NCBI RefSeq assembly: GCF_027111255.2
Contig: NZ_CP114285.2
Coordinates: forward strand, 5,022,001 to 5,086,000
Source: Flavobacterium flavigenum
GTDB taxonomy: Bacteria; Bacteroidota; Bacteroidia; Flavobacteriales; Flavobacteriaceae
DNA: 64,000 nucleotides
Reading direction: 5' to 3'
The position numbers and the translations under genes were made by a program. The notes under the pieces are model-generated. The model saw only the letters and a program-made list of their open reading frames with translations. It searched no databases and had not been told where the DNA came from. Numbering within the stretch: the first letter of the stretch is position 1; every line of letters begins with the position of its first letter. Positions 35,932-43,645 of the stretch are shown here, one piece after another.

Positions 35932-38900
35932 TCAAAATTTCATTCTGTGGCGCGGCAGATTAATTTCATGATCCTGCGGATAAGGCTGGCGGTGGGTGCT
36001 GCTGACATCCTGTTTGATATTGTGCTGCGTGGTATACCTTTTTTCCGAGTCAGAATATCTTGGGTCAGGAATGAAAGGCATTTTCGCCATCCTTGAAATG
36101 GTGATCGTCGGGAAATGATAATCAATTTCCACGGTCCCCAAAAGCAGATAGCAGCCTCCTCCCTGAAATGGATTCTGGACCAGACTATCTGGAAAATGCG
36201 TCGTATCAAAATACGCTCCCTCATTATCGATCCACGTCCCGAAATACATATTTCCCCTTTTTGTCGGCACCTGTTTGGTTGAGATCAGGTAAGCCAGCAT
36301 GCGGACCTGCTTTTTATGATATTTTAATAAATCCCTGACCATCACGTCCCCTCGGTGTCTGGTCTGAAGCAGATCAAAAACGGTGCAGGAAACCGGAAAA
36401 TTCAGCAGCTCGATTTCATCAAAAGCATCCTCAAATACCGAGCGCTCCAGAACAGGCAGCTTGAACTCTTTTGCTGGCTGCTCAATGAGCATTAGCCCGC
36501 GGTTTTCAGGCTTGAAGTTATTCATTAAAAGGCTTACCTGTACCAGAAGCTGGTTTTTGGTTTTTCCCGTAAAGCGGAATGCGCCTATGAAAATGAGCAC
36601 CTTTACATTCTCGATGCCCATGGGCACCCTGTTTATGAAATCTTCGAGTGATTTATAAATGCCGTTTCTACCGCGCTCAAAAGCAATGAACTGCGAGAGT
36701 TTGGAATCCAGACCCTGCAGGTGCATAAAGCCCAGATAGATATCACTTCCATAAAGAGCGGTTTCGTACTGGCTTTTGTTCACGCAAGGGGTATGGATAA
36801 CAGCGCCGGCCATTCTGGCTTCGTGCACGTAGATTTCAGTGCGGTAAAACCCTCCCTGATTATTGATCACGGCAACCATAAATTCGACATGGTAGTGCAC
36901 TTTCAGATAAAGGCTCTGATAGCTCTCAACGGCGTATGATGCGGAGTGCGCCTTGCAGAAAGAGTAGCCCGCAAAAGATTCGATCTGGCGGTAGATTTCC
37001 TGGCTCAGCTGTTCGGGATGACCCTTTGCGGCGGCTGAAATAAAGAAATCGTCCTTTACTTTCTGAAGCGCGGCTTTTGAGCGTCCTTTCCCTGACATGG
37101 CACGCCTTAGGATATCTCCGTCTGCAGCCGAGAGCCCGCCGTAATGCAGGGCAATTTTGATAACGTCTTCCTGATACACCATAATGCCGTAGGTTTCCCC
37201 GAGCTGCTGCTCGAAAACCGGATGAAAATATTCAAATCTTGACGGGTTGTTATGTCGGAAGATATACTCTTTCATCATCCCTGACTGTGCCACTCCAGGA
37301 CGTATAATGGAAGAGGCAGCCACAAGTGTTTTATAGTTATCGCATTTCAGACGTCGCAAAAGCCCCCGCATAGCAGGGCTCTCGATATAAAAGCATCCGA
37401 TCGTCCTGCCCTCGGCAAGATAGACGTTTGCGGAGGGTTCGTTTTTTGATATTCTCGTGTCGCGGATATTAATGCGGATGCCTCTGTTCTGCTCAATTAT
37501 TTTTACGGTATCATCAATATGTCCGATGCCTCTCTGGCTGAGGATGTCAAACTTGTCAAAGCCGATATCTTCAGCCGTATGCATGTCAAACAGCACAATC
37601 GGAAATCCTTTTGGAGGCATTTCTAGCGGCGTGTAATTGGTAAGCGGTTCTTCCGAGATCAGGATTCCGCAGGAATGCATGCTTCTCATATTGGGATATT
37701 TTTCGAGCATCATACCGTATTCCTGCACCAGCTTGACAATGGAATTGGTCTGGTGGAGTTTCATGGGATTCTTGGCCAGCATATCGAGCTCGTCTTTCGG
37801 AAGTCCGAATACCTTGCCGACTTCGCGGAAAATTGAGCGGTATTTGAATTCCACATTAGTGCCGCAAAACGCCACATTCTCATAGCCGTAGCGGTCGAAG
37901 ATATATTTCAGGATTACATCACGCTCCTTCCATGACCAGTCGATATCGAAATCGGGAGGGCTCTTGCGGTTTTCGTTCAGGAACCGCTCGAAATACAGGT
38001 CAAGCTCCAAAGGGCAGATGTCTGTTATTCCCAGACAGTAGGCAATAATGCTGTTGGCTCCCGAGCCCCTTCCGATATGAAGGAAACCGCGGCTGCTGCT
38101 GTAGCGTATGATATCCCAGGTAATGAGAAAATACCCGCTGAATTCCAAATCATTGATCACTTTGAGCTCTTTCTCCACACGTGCTTTTGCCTCTGCATTA
38201 TGTTTTCCGTAACGCCATACCAGACCTTCTTCGGCAAGGGTAGTCAGAAGTGCAATATCTCCCGCTTTATTTTTAGTGTAATGCTTTTTGTTTTTCGGAC
38301 TTTCAAAATCATAATGAAAATTGCAGTTTTCAATGATGCGCAGTGTATTCTGGATGATCTGGGGATAATCTTTATATAAATCTATAAGTTCCGTTTCGGG
38401 AATCATCATATCGGATTTCTTGCAGCAGTCCTCAGGGCTGAGTTTGGACAGAAGCTGATTGAGGTCAACAGCGCGCAGGATCCGGTGCAGGTTGTATTCC
38501 CTTTTGGTGCGGAATACCACAGGCTGAAGGATCACCATTCTGGAGATCCTCTTTTTAAGCTCAGGCATAAAAAGCCTGCCGAGCTGGTCGGGCTGTATGC
38601 CTATAAATTCATTCTCGCCAAGCTGTTCAGGAGCATTTTCCAACGTATAGATAAAGTAAACCGAGTCAAAATCCGGAGCCTTTTCCGGCAGGGTATTTCC
38701 GCTGAAATTATGGTCGGTCAGAAAGCGGTTCATCCGGGCAAGCCCTGCAGCATTTTTGGCAAGCCCTATATAGCGGAATATGTGCCTGCAGCGGAATTCT
38801 ATTCCAACTAATGGTTTTATGCCCGAGACCTCGCAGCCTTTTATAAAATCATAAATCCCAGTAACGGTATTGATGTCGGTTAAGGCTGCTGCCGAGACAC

Positions 38901-38985
38901 CGCAATCCGCTGCCTGTCTGATCAGATCATCCAGCGGAATGGTGCCGTAGCGCAGGGAATGAAAAGAGTGGCAGTTGAGAAACAT
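35932..38985 (-). CDS. dnaE: DNA polymerase III alpha subunit, DnaE-type (translesion-associated)
   Basis: A 1017-aa C-family polymerase, shorter than replicative DnaE. The PHP domain (1-210) looks degenerate: the expected HxH start is replaced by NCHSFHSL and TDHG by TDIN, so metal binding and any proofreading are doubtful. The palm carries GRGSGANSIIAYCLGI and the catalytic aspartates in PDFDIDW (near 344-350). Finger and thumb segments (SMHSCGILISEEPL, GYSFCKAHSASYAVESYQSL) and a C-terminal OB-like region are present. It starts 3 bases after the dinB stop, implying translational coupling to the Y-family polymerase. This layout recalls ImuB-DnaE2 mutasomes, but no imuA gene is visible. Confidence 0.93.
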   Translation of the reverse strand: MFLNCHSFHSLRYGTIPLDDLIRQAADCGVSAAALTDINTVTGIYDFIKGCEVSGIKPLVGIEFRCRHIFRYIGLAKNAAGLARMNRFLTDHNFSGNTLPEKAPDFDSVYFIYTLENAPEQLGENEFIGIQPDQLGRLFMPELKKRISRMVILQPVVFRTKREYNLHRILRAVDLNQLLSKLSPEDCCKKSDMMIPETELIDLYKDYPQIIQNTLRIIENCNFHYDFESPKNKKHYTKNKAGDIALLTTLAEEGLVWRYGKHNAEAKARVEKELKVINDLEFSGYFLITWDIIRYSSSRGFLHIGRGSGANSIIAYCLGITDICPLELDLYFERFLNENRKSPPDFDIDWSWKERDVILKYIFDRYGYENVAFCGTNVEFKYRSIFREVGKVFGLPKDELDMLAKNPMKLHQTNSIVKLVQEYGMMLEKYPNMRSMHSCGILISEEPLTNYTPLEMPPKGFPIVLFDMHTAEDIGFDKFDILSQRGIGHIDDTVKIIEQNRGIRINIRDTRISKNEPSANVYLAEGRTIGCFYIESPAMRGLLRRLKCDNYKTLVAASSIIRPGVAQSGMMKEYIFRHNNPSRFEYFHPVFEQQLGETYGIMVYQEDVIKIALHYGGLSAADGDILRRAMSGKGRSKAALQKVKDDFFISAAAKGHPEQLSQEIYRQIESFAGYSFCKAHSASYAVESYQSLYLKVHYHVEFMVAVINNQGGFYRTEIYVHEARMAGAVIHTPCVNKSQYETALYGSDIYLGFMHLQGLDSKLSQFIAFERGRNGIYKSLEDFINRVPMGIENVKVLIFIGAFRFTGKTKNQLLVQVSLLMNNFKPENRGLMLIEQPAKEFKLPVLERSVFEDAFDEIELLNFPVSCTVFDLLQTRHRGDVMVRDLLKYHKKQVRMLAYLISTKQVPTKRGNMYFGTWIDNEGAYFDTTHFPDSLVQNPFQGGGCYLLLGTVEIDYHFPTITISRMAKMPFIPDPRYSDSEKRYTTQHNIKQDVSSTHRQPYPQDHEINLPRHRMKF

Positions 38986-38988
38986 GAT

Positions 38989-40182
38989 CTATTTTTTGCG
39001 TTTTAAAATTTCGTCTTTAGTATTGGGTTTGAAAGAGGCGCCGGCGCATCTCATCACGGCATCAAAGCCGTAACGGGTCTTCATTCTGTCCATGGCCTGA
39101 TAGAGCGCCAGCATTTCTTCGGTGTCATTGAATAGGTCAATCTGGTAGGTTCCCCTGACCAGACCGCTGAAGCGCACGCCGATGAGGCGCAGGCGCATAC
39201 GGCGCTGGTAGAGCTTGGTAAAGAGATCAGTGACGGTCTGGGTCAGAAGATGATCTGCTGAGGTGTACGGCACCCTGCACTGTTTGGTTTCGGTATCAAA
39301 ATTGGCGTACCTTATTTTAACGGTCACCGTTGAGGTGAGCCACTGCTCGGCGCGCAGCTGATAGGCGAGTTTCTCCACCATGCCCTGCAGGATTCTGTTT
39401 AGTTTCAATACATCAATAGTGTCCTGTGAAAAGGTATGTTCGGTTGAGATTGACTTTCTTTCCGTGTAGGGTTCAACAGGCGTGTTGTCAATTCCATTGG
39501 CTTTTTTCCAGAGCTCGGTTCCGTTTTTGCCGATCATCTGCTGCAGGGATTCGGCTGGCATTTCAGAGAGTGTCTGAATGGTACGGATGCCGATTCGCGA
39601 AAGCAGCTCAAAGGTTTTCTGTCCGACCATCGGGATTTTTCTAATGGAGAGCGGATTCAAAAAAGACTGCACCAGGTGCTCGGGAATTTCAAGGTTCTGC
39701 TTCTGCTTGCCCTCGCCGGTTCCGATTTTCGAAACGGTTTTGTTGACCGAAAGCGCAAAGGTGAGGGGAAGCCCCGTTTCTTTTGTGATTCGCTGGGCGA
39801 GCTCGTCTGTCCATCTGTAGCTGCCGTAGAATCTATCCATGCCGGTAATGTCCAGATAAAATTCATCAATGCTGGCTTTTTCCACTACGGGCGCTTTTTC
39901 CAGAATGATCTCGGTAATGTCGTGGGAAAGCCTGGAATAGAGTTCCATGTCTCCTTTCATAATTTTTGCCTGCGGGCAGAGCTTCATAGCCATATGGATC
40001 GGCATGGCGGAACGCACGCCGAATTTTCGGGCTTCATAAGAGCACGAAGCCACAACGCCTCTGTCCCCTCCGCCGATGATAAGAGGTATGCCGTTAAGTT
40101 CAGAATTTGTCAGCCTTTCGCAGGAGACGAAAAACGTGTTCATGTCGATGTGTACAATAGCCCTGCTCATAATCTTAATCAT
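38989..40182 (-). CDS. dinB: Y-family DNA polymerase IV (DinB)
   Basis: A 397-aa translesion polymerase. Metal-binding carboxylates are in HIDMNTFFVSCERL (Asp13) and SIDEFYLDI (Asp106, Glu107). Palm, thumb (helix-hairpin-helix at IPMVGQKTFELLSRIGIRTI) and little finger (about 245-350) are complete. MSRAIVHID (Met5, 40170) is an alternative start. It is the upstream member of a coupled dinB-dnaE pair. TAATTTTG lies just before the start and could be a -7 element, but no -33 TTG fits. No LexA-type box was identified, so SOS control is not shown. Confidence 0.94.
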   Translation of the reverse strand: MIKIMSRAIVHIDMNTFFVSCERLTNSELNGIPLIIGGGDRGVVASCSYEARKFGVRSAMPIHMAMKLCPQAKIMKGDMELYSRLSHDITEIILEKAPVVEKASIDEFYLDITGMDRFYGSYRWTDELAQRITKETGLPLTFALSVNKTVSKIGTGEGKQKQNLEIPEHLVQSFLNPLSIRKIPMVGQKTFELLSRIGIRTIQTLSEMPAESLQQMIGKNGTELWKKANGIDNTPVEPYTERKSISTEHTFSQDTIDVLKLNRILQGMVEKLAYQLRAEQWLTSTVTVKIRYANFDTETKQCRVPYTSADHLLTQTVTDLFTKLYQRRMRLRLIGVRFSGLVRGTYQIDLFNDTEEMLALYQAMDRMKTRYGFDAVMRCAGASFKPNTKDEILKRKK

Positions 40183-40397
40183 TTTATACTTGTCAAAATT
40201 AGTACAGTCAATAACAATTTTTAAAAATAAAATGTTCTAAATAATAACAAAACATAAAAAGCCTTATTTTTCAGCAGGTTTGGAAACAGGAAAAAAGGGG
40301 GGTAAAAGGCTTTATTCAGAATTTTCAGCCGTCTGGATTTTTGATGGATGAGTTTTCCATGAATCCAATAAATTCTTCTTCTGGCTTCAAAAAAAAT

Positions 40398-40422
40398 AGC
40401 CCTGCAGATGAAAGGCAGGGCT
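40398..40422 (-). terminator. Terminator after the 106-aa gene
   Basis: AGCCCTGC / GCAGGGCT, an 8-bp perfect stem with a 9-nt loop, followed on the minus strand by eight T-rich positions (40396-40389). It separates the 106-aa gene from dinB, which therefore needs its own promoter. Confidence 0.8.
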
Positions 40423-40462
40423 GTTCTGTTATAATAAAGCAGGTGAATTTTTCGTGTATCTT

Positions 40463-40783
40463 TTAGATGGCGGCTTCGGAAATTTCTTCATTGATGGCCG
40501 CGTCCGAATTGTTCTGAGAAGTGGTCTGCTCTGCAGCGTTTTCCTCCGATAGATTTCCTTCTGCAGCGGCCGTCTGCTGGGAGTTTTTTTTCATCAGGAT
40601 ATAAAAATCCCTCAGATGCCACCATGCTGGACAGCGGTCCACAGGCCCGTTGAAGTTTCTGATTCCAATGTAGCAGCTCTTTAAAAACTGATGGGTATCG
40701 GAGATGTATGCCCATTCGGTCCATTTGACTTCCCTGGGAGGGGGATTGTTTTCAAAATGGCGTTTGATGTCTTCGTAATTCAT
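40463..40783 (-). CDS. Small conserved hypothetical protein (possibly DUF6965)
   Basis: A 106-aa soluble protein. The conserved core is MNYEDIKRHFENNPPP, VKWTEWAYISDTHQFLKSCY, then NFNGPVDRCPAWWHLRDFY; the C-terminal 40 residues are Ala/Glu/Gln-rich and disordered. I believe this core corresponds to DUF6965 of Bacteroidota, recalled and not checked. The function is unknown. The first 11 codons and about 20 leader bases recur as a scrap at 41964-42026, on the other side of the RadC-like gene. Confidence 0.75.
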   Translation of the reverse strand: MNYEDIKRHFENNPPPREVKWTEWAYISDTHQFLKSCYIGIRNFNGPVDRCPAWWHLRDFYILMKKNSQQTAAAEGNLSEENAAEQTTSQNNSDAAINEEISEAAI

Positions 40784-40902
40784 AGGGCAAAATTAGATAA
40801 AAACAGCACATAAGGCAAGGCAGTATGGGATGTTATGCCTTGATAAGACTGGATTTCTGCTTTCTTTTAGTCCATTGTTTTGAAGGCCAGCCCATTGTCC
40901 TT

Positions 40903-41166
40903 TCACGTTTTTTTTAGTCCTGCTTTTTTGAGCTCTTTGATGATTCGGCCAGCGCTGTTTTCCGCAGATTTTTTCCGTACAAGCCCCTTTTTTCGAGGAA
41001 GACTATTGAGTTTAATCCCATCACAAAGTTCGGGCACAGGAGGGCGGTTCGCTGCAAAAAATTCCCCCATAAATGCAGGACATCCGTCCTGCTTTATTGC
41101 GCTCGCTTTCCTCTGCCCGGTGCAGGTGCTGTTATTAATCTTAAATAGTAAAAGCCATGAAAGCAA
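40903..41166 (-). CDS. Possible small basic protein
   Basis: An open frame of up to 87 codons, divergent from the RadC-like gene. The plausible part is MGEFFAANRPPVPELCDGIK and a basic tail (RKKGLVRKKSAENSAGRIIK, ELKKAGLKKT), which reads like real protein rather than shadow; the first 30 codons do not. The likely start is the internal Met near 41070. No family was recognised, and the opposite strand carries an equally long frame, so confidence is low. Confidence 0.3.
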   Translation of the reverse strand: MLSWLLLFKINNSTCTGQRKASAIKQDGCPAFMGEFFAANRPPVPELCDGIKLNSLPRKKGLVRKKSAENSAGRIIKELKKAGLKKT

Positions 41167-41624
41167 CAGAAAACAGCAGCTGGAAAACCGTATCGGAAAT
41201 AGACCTGATCTATAGAACCAAAGTGAAGAGCTCGGACAGGCCCAAAATCACTTCTTCCAAATCCGCCTATGCGATCCTGATGGACTGCTGGGATCCCGAC
41301 AAGATAGAATTCATCGAGCAGTTCAAAGTCCTGCTGCTCAACCAGTCCAATAGGGTGCTTGGCGTCTATCAGGCATCCTCTGGAGGCATCGCAGGCACCG
41401 TCGTGGATATCAGGCTGCTGTTTGCCTCTGCGCTTAAAGCTAGTGCAGTCGGGATCATTATCTCCCATAACCATCCCTCGGGTAAGACCGTTCCTTCAGA
41501 GGCAGACAAAGCCATCACCAGAAAGATCAAGACGGCAGGAGAGCTGTTGGACATCAAGCTCCTGGACCATCTGATCTTGACTGGGGAGAGGTACTACTCC
41601 TTTGTGGATGAAGGCGCCTTATAG
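41157..41624 (+). CDS. RadC-like JAB-domain protein
   Basis: A 155-aa JAMM/MPN-fold protein of the RadC (YeeS/DUF2466-like) group without the N-terminal helix-hairpin-helix region. The metal motif HNHPSGKTVPSEAD starts at His104 and fits HxH-x7-SxxD; Glu in VKSSDRPKITSSKSAYAILM is followed by the usual RadC core (FKVLLLNQSNRVLGVYQASS). Such short RadC proteins are common on Bacteroidota conjugative elements; the activity is not established. The stop codon lies inside the loop of the following terminator. Confidence 0.9.
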   Translation: MKATENSSWKTVSEIDLIYRTKVKSSDRPKITSSKSAYAILMDCWDPDKIEFIEQFKVLLLNQSNRVLGVYQASSGGIAGTVVDIRLLFASALKASAVGIIISHNHPSGKTVPSEADKAITRKIKTAGELLDIKLLDHLILTGERYYSFVDEGAL

Positions 41625-41637
41625 GCGCCTTTTTTCC
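41611..41637 (+). terminator. Terminator overlapping the RadC-like stop codon
   Basis: AAGGCGCC (41611-41618) pairs with GGCGCCTT (41624-41631) around TTATA and is followed by a T run. The TAG stop (41622-41624) is in the loop, so the left arm encodes the last three residues. Confidence 0.88.
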
Positions 41638-41733
41638 TTTTATAATTCTTTTTAGATATTGTTTCCGCCATACAGGCTTGAAATACTGTAAAATTAGCAG
41701 AAGATCCTGTAAGGCATAACTATTTATATTGCG

Positions 41734-41903
41734 GTAAATTTGCTTTATACTGGTAATGGCACTATAAAATCAGTCAGAAAAAACAGGGGACCGGCGGGGT
41801 TCGTCTGGAGGTTCTGTCCCAAATGATTTAGTTAATTACCTTATACTTTTCAGGCAACCGCCGGCCGCCTAAGGACTCCCTTTTTTAAGGGAGTTTTTTT
41901 TTT
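41734..41903 (+). ncRNA. Candidate structured small RNA with its own terminator
   Basis: A -7-like TAAATTTG (41734-41741) is followed by about 155 bases without a protein, containing a long-range stem CCGGCGG (near 41790) / CCGCCGG (near 41859) and ending in a perfect terminator (41875-41903). GC-rich islands in an AT-rich gap and the strong terminator suggest a transcript. No -33 TTG is at proper spacing, and no known RNA family was recognised. Confidence 0.4.
41875..41903 (+). terminator. Strong rho-independent terminator
   Basis: ACTCCCTT (41875-41882) and AAGGGAGT (41887-41894) form a perfect 8-bp stem with a TTTT loop and a run of about ten T residues. No coding gene ends just upstream, since the RadC-like gene has its own terminator at 41611; it therefore marks the end of some other transcript. 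Confidence 0.88.
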
Positions 41904-41963
41904 GATAAACTTAAAATCTAGTAAATCCTGAAAACAGGCATAAGCATCCTGATTTAGCAATTC

Positions 41964-42026
41964 GGAGGACTGCTTTCAAAATGGCGTTTGATGTCTTCGT
42001 AATTCATGGGGCAAAATTATGAATAA
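41964..42026 (-). pseudogene. 5' scrap of the 106-aa gene
   Basis: The minus strand reads MNYEDIKRHFES and then departs; the same 11 codons and about 20 bases of leader (with GCAAAATTA-like sequence) occur at the start of the intact gene near 40783. Only the 5' end was kept. Confidence 0.75.
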
Positions 42027-42058
42027 AAGACAGATATTTAAAGTATTCCATAGCTTAA

Positions 42059-42101
42059 AAAAGCCTCTGAAATGGAATGATCTCAGAGGCTTTTATTTTT
42101 T
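42059..42101. terminator. Bidirectional terminator hairpin
   Basis: AAAAGCCTCTGA (42059-42070) and TCAGAGGCTTTT (42083-42094), a 12-bp perfect stem with a 12-nt loop, with A-rich sequence to the left and T-rich to the right. It would terminate the minus-strand winged-helix/DUF3945-like/tra transcript and anything from the left. Confidence 0.8.
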
Positions 42102-42206
42102 AGGAGCTATTCCCGCTATCCGTTCCAATCTTTTGTGCCGAACTCCGGCACAAAAGGATTTCCGCTGCACACGAGCGAAGCGAACTGGCGAAGCAATCGG
42201 GGCTAA
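42101..42206. repeat. Structured dispersed repeat, copy C (with insertion)
   Basis: Inner stem TTTTGTGCCG / CGGCACAAAA with loop AACTC; outer stem AGC(TATT)CCCG / CGGGGCT. Compared with copies A and B it has an extra 24-26 bases (around ACACGAGCGAAGCGAACTGG) before the right outer arm. It lies beside the intact winged-helix gene. Confidence 0.78.
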
Positions 42207-42310
42207 AAGTTGAATCCGTTTTCCTTGATTTTGCCACAAAATTTAAATTACTAAATATTTATATAAAACTGATCTAATTTTTGCAAGCCAAAAAAATAGT
42301 AGTTCCGCTT

Positions 42311-42595
42311 TTAAACAATAAAATAAATGACGCTTTTCTGGTTTCTGTTTTTTTTAGGGACGTAGTTTATATAGCCGTATTCATTTAAATCCTTTATGCA
42401 CCTGTGATACGTGGCAGGGCCGGTTATCTTTGCTATTTTCATAATTTCATGCCTGTAGGCTTTGATAGGGTTGATGTTGCCTTCATTTGCTCTGAATTGA
42501 AGCAGTGCCGCAAAAATTCCAATATGGGTAATGCTGATGCGCTGGTCTTTTTCTATTGATCTAAAGAATTCAGTTAAAGGGTTTAATTGTTCCAT
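42311..42595 (-). CDS. Small winged-helix DNA-binding protein of the conjugative element
   Basis: A 94-95 aa protein (ATG 42595 preferred; GTG 42598 possible). ISITHIGIFAALLQFRANEG, AYRHEIMKIAKITGPATYHR and IKDLNEYGYINYVPK give the pattern of a MarR/replication-initiator-type winged helix with the wing at YINYVPKKNRNQ. It probably regulates the element. Its ATG overlaps the TGA that ends the extended upstream gene (TGATG), indicating translational coupling. Partial copies of its 3' end are at 26243-26440 and 33335-33502. Confidence 0.78.
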   Translation of the reverse strand: MEQLNPLTEFFRSIEKDQRISITHIGIFAALLQFRANEGNINPIKAYRHEIMKIAKITGPATYHRCIKDLNEYGYINYVPKKNRNQKSVIYFIV

Positions 42596-43620
42596 CACTG
42601 CTTTATTTTAGATTTTATTCCTTTTTGGACAGATTGTTTCGGCAATGCTGCTGCCTGGTTTTTTGATGTAGCTTTCTGGATTTTACGAAAATGCTGGTCA
42701 TAGATATTAAATGATCTAAACTGAGGATTGGCCTCTATATAAATCTGATTTTCTCATCCATTTTTAATCAGCACAGCAGATACTCTGTCACCCTGCCTTA
42801 AAGCATTTTTCAGTTTCTCCATTTCATACTGGCTGGATATCTCTTTTAAAGGAATGGCCTTTAAAGTCTTTTCTAAATCATAAGCATATTCATTTCGAAA
42901 TTCTTTTAAGTGATAACTGCCCGAAGCGTCTCTATCATTAAAGTCGAGCTGAAACCATGATTGGTTATGCTCTACAGAACGGCCTGACAATAAATTATAA
43001 GCTTCATTCACCTTAAAATTGTTTTCCAGCGCATTTTTAAAATAATATTCCCTGCTGTCTTCTGGTCTAGAATTATTCTGCAGGCTGCTTTTAAATCCAT
43101 CAAGTTCAAAATGCCCTTCAGCATTTTTTGAAAAGGAAAGGGTATGAGTGATCTTTTCTTTTTCATTAAGGTAGTAGGATAGAGGAATGCTGAAATTTTC
43201 CTGTTCCTTGTCAATAAGATTTTTTAATTTTTCGGATAAATCAGGAAAGCCGATACGCTGCACTTCTTCGTTAAGCGAATTGAAGTTTCTTTCGTCTTTT
43301 TTTGCCTCACTGCGGAGTGAAAGCTGATTTTGCGTGCTGGTGATTATTTTCCTCAGAATGCGTGAAATGAGATTTGGGTACAATTGTTTTGACATCCTTT
43401 GGATCTCCATTTTAAGGATTCGAAGCGTATGCTGCTCCTCAATATTTTTTGAAGATCTGTATTTTGTTCTGATTCTCTCGAACTGGCGCAGTTTCTCAGC
43501 CAATAAAGATCTGTTTTCTGCCGGAGTAATTGAAAACAGCGTATTGAAACGCTCCTCTCTTGCTTTCCATTGGCTGAATTCCATTTCTACTCTATTTGTG
43601 GGAAACTGCGGGTTCATCAT
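42595..43620 (-). pseudogene. DUF3945-like conjugative-element protein interrupted by an in-frame TGA
   Basis: The first 288 codons (43620-42757) end at TGA 42756-42754, but the same frame continues for 52 codons (ENQIYIEANPQFRSFNIYDQ, then HFRKIQ and a Lys/Gln-rich tail) to a TGA at 42597-42595. The continuation aligns with ESKMFVEANPQFKTLNVYDA of the adjacent paralog, the stop taking the place of one residue. So this is a nonsense-disrupted gene, a recoded codon, or a sequencing error. Residues 1-110 form a helical N-terminus; the rest has the repeated AYNLLSGRSV, YHLKEFRNEYAYDLEKTL core. The function is unknown; relatives lie next to tra genes. Confidence 0.75.
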
Positions 43621-43645
43621 CTAAACTTTAATAATTTTAAAATCT

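Noticed and set aside
40880-41215. 111-codon plus-strand frame upstream of the RadC-like gene
   Set aside because: Overlaps the start of the RadC-like gene in another frame and reads as Ser/Phe/Leu-rich shadow sequence.
41640-41903. tRNA-like segment (GGTTCG near 41800)
   Set aside because: No acceptor or anticodon stems could be formed; only the loop-like string matches.
42019-42213. 64-codon plus-strand frame through the dispersed element
   Set aside because: It runs through a terminator hairpin and repeat copy C, which are better explained as noncoding structure.
42757-43620. Selenocysteine as the explanation of the in-frame TGA
   Set aside because: The paralog does not have Cys at that position and no selenocysteine machinery or SECIS-like context was seen; a nonsense mutation, readthrough or sequence error is simpler.
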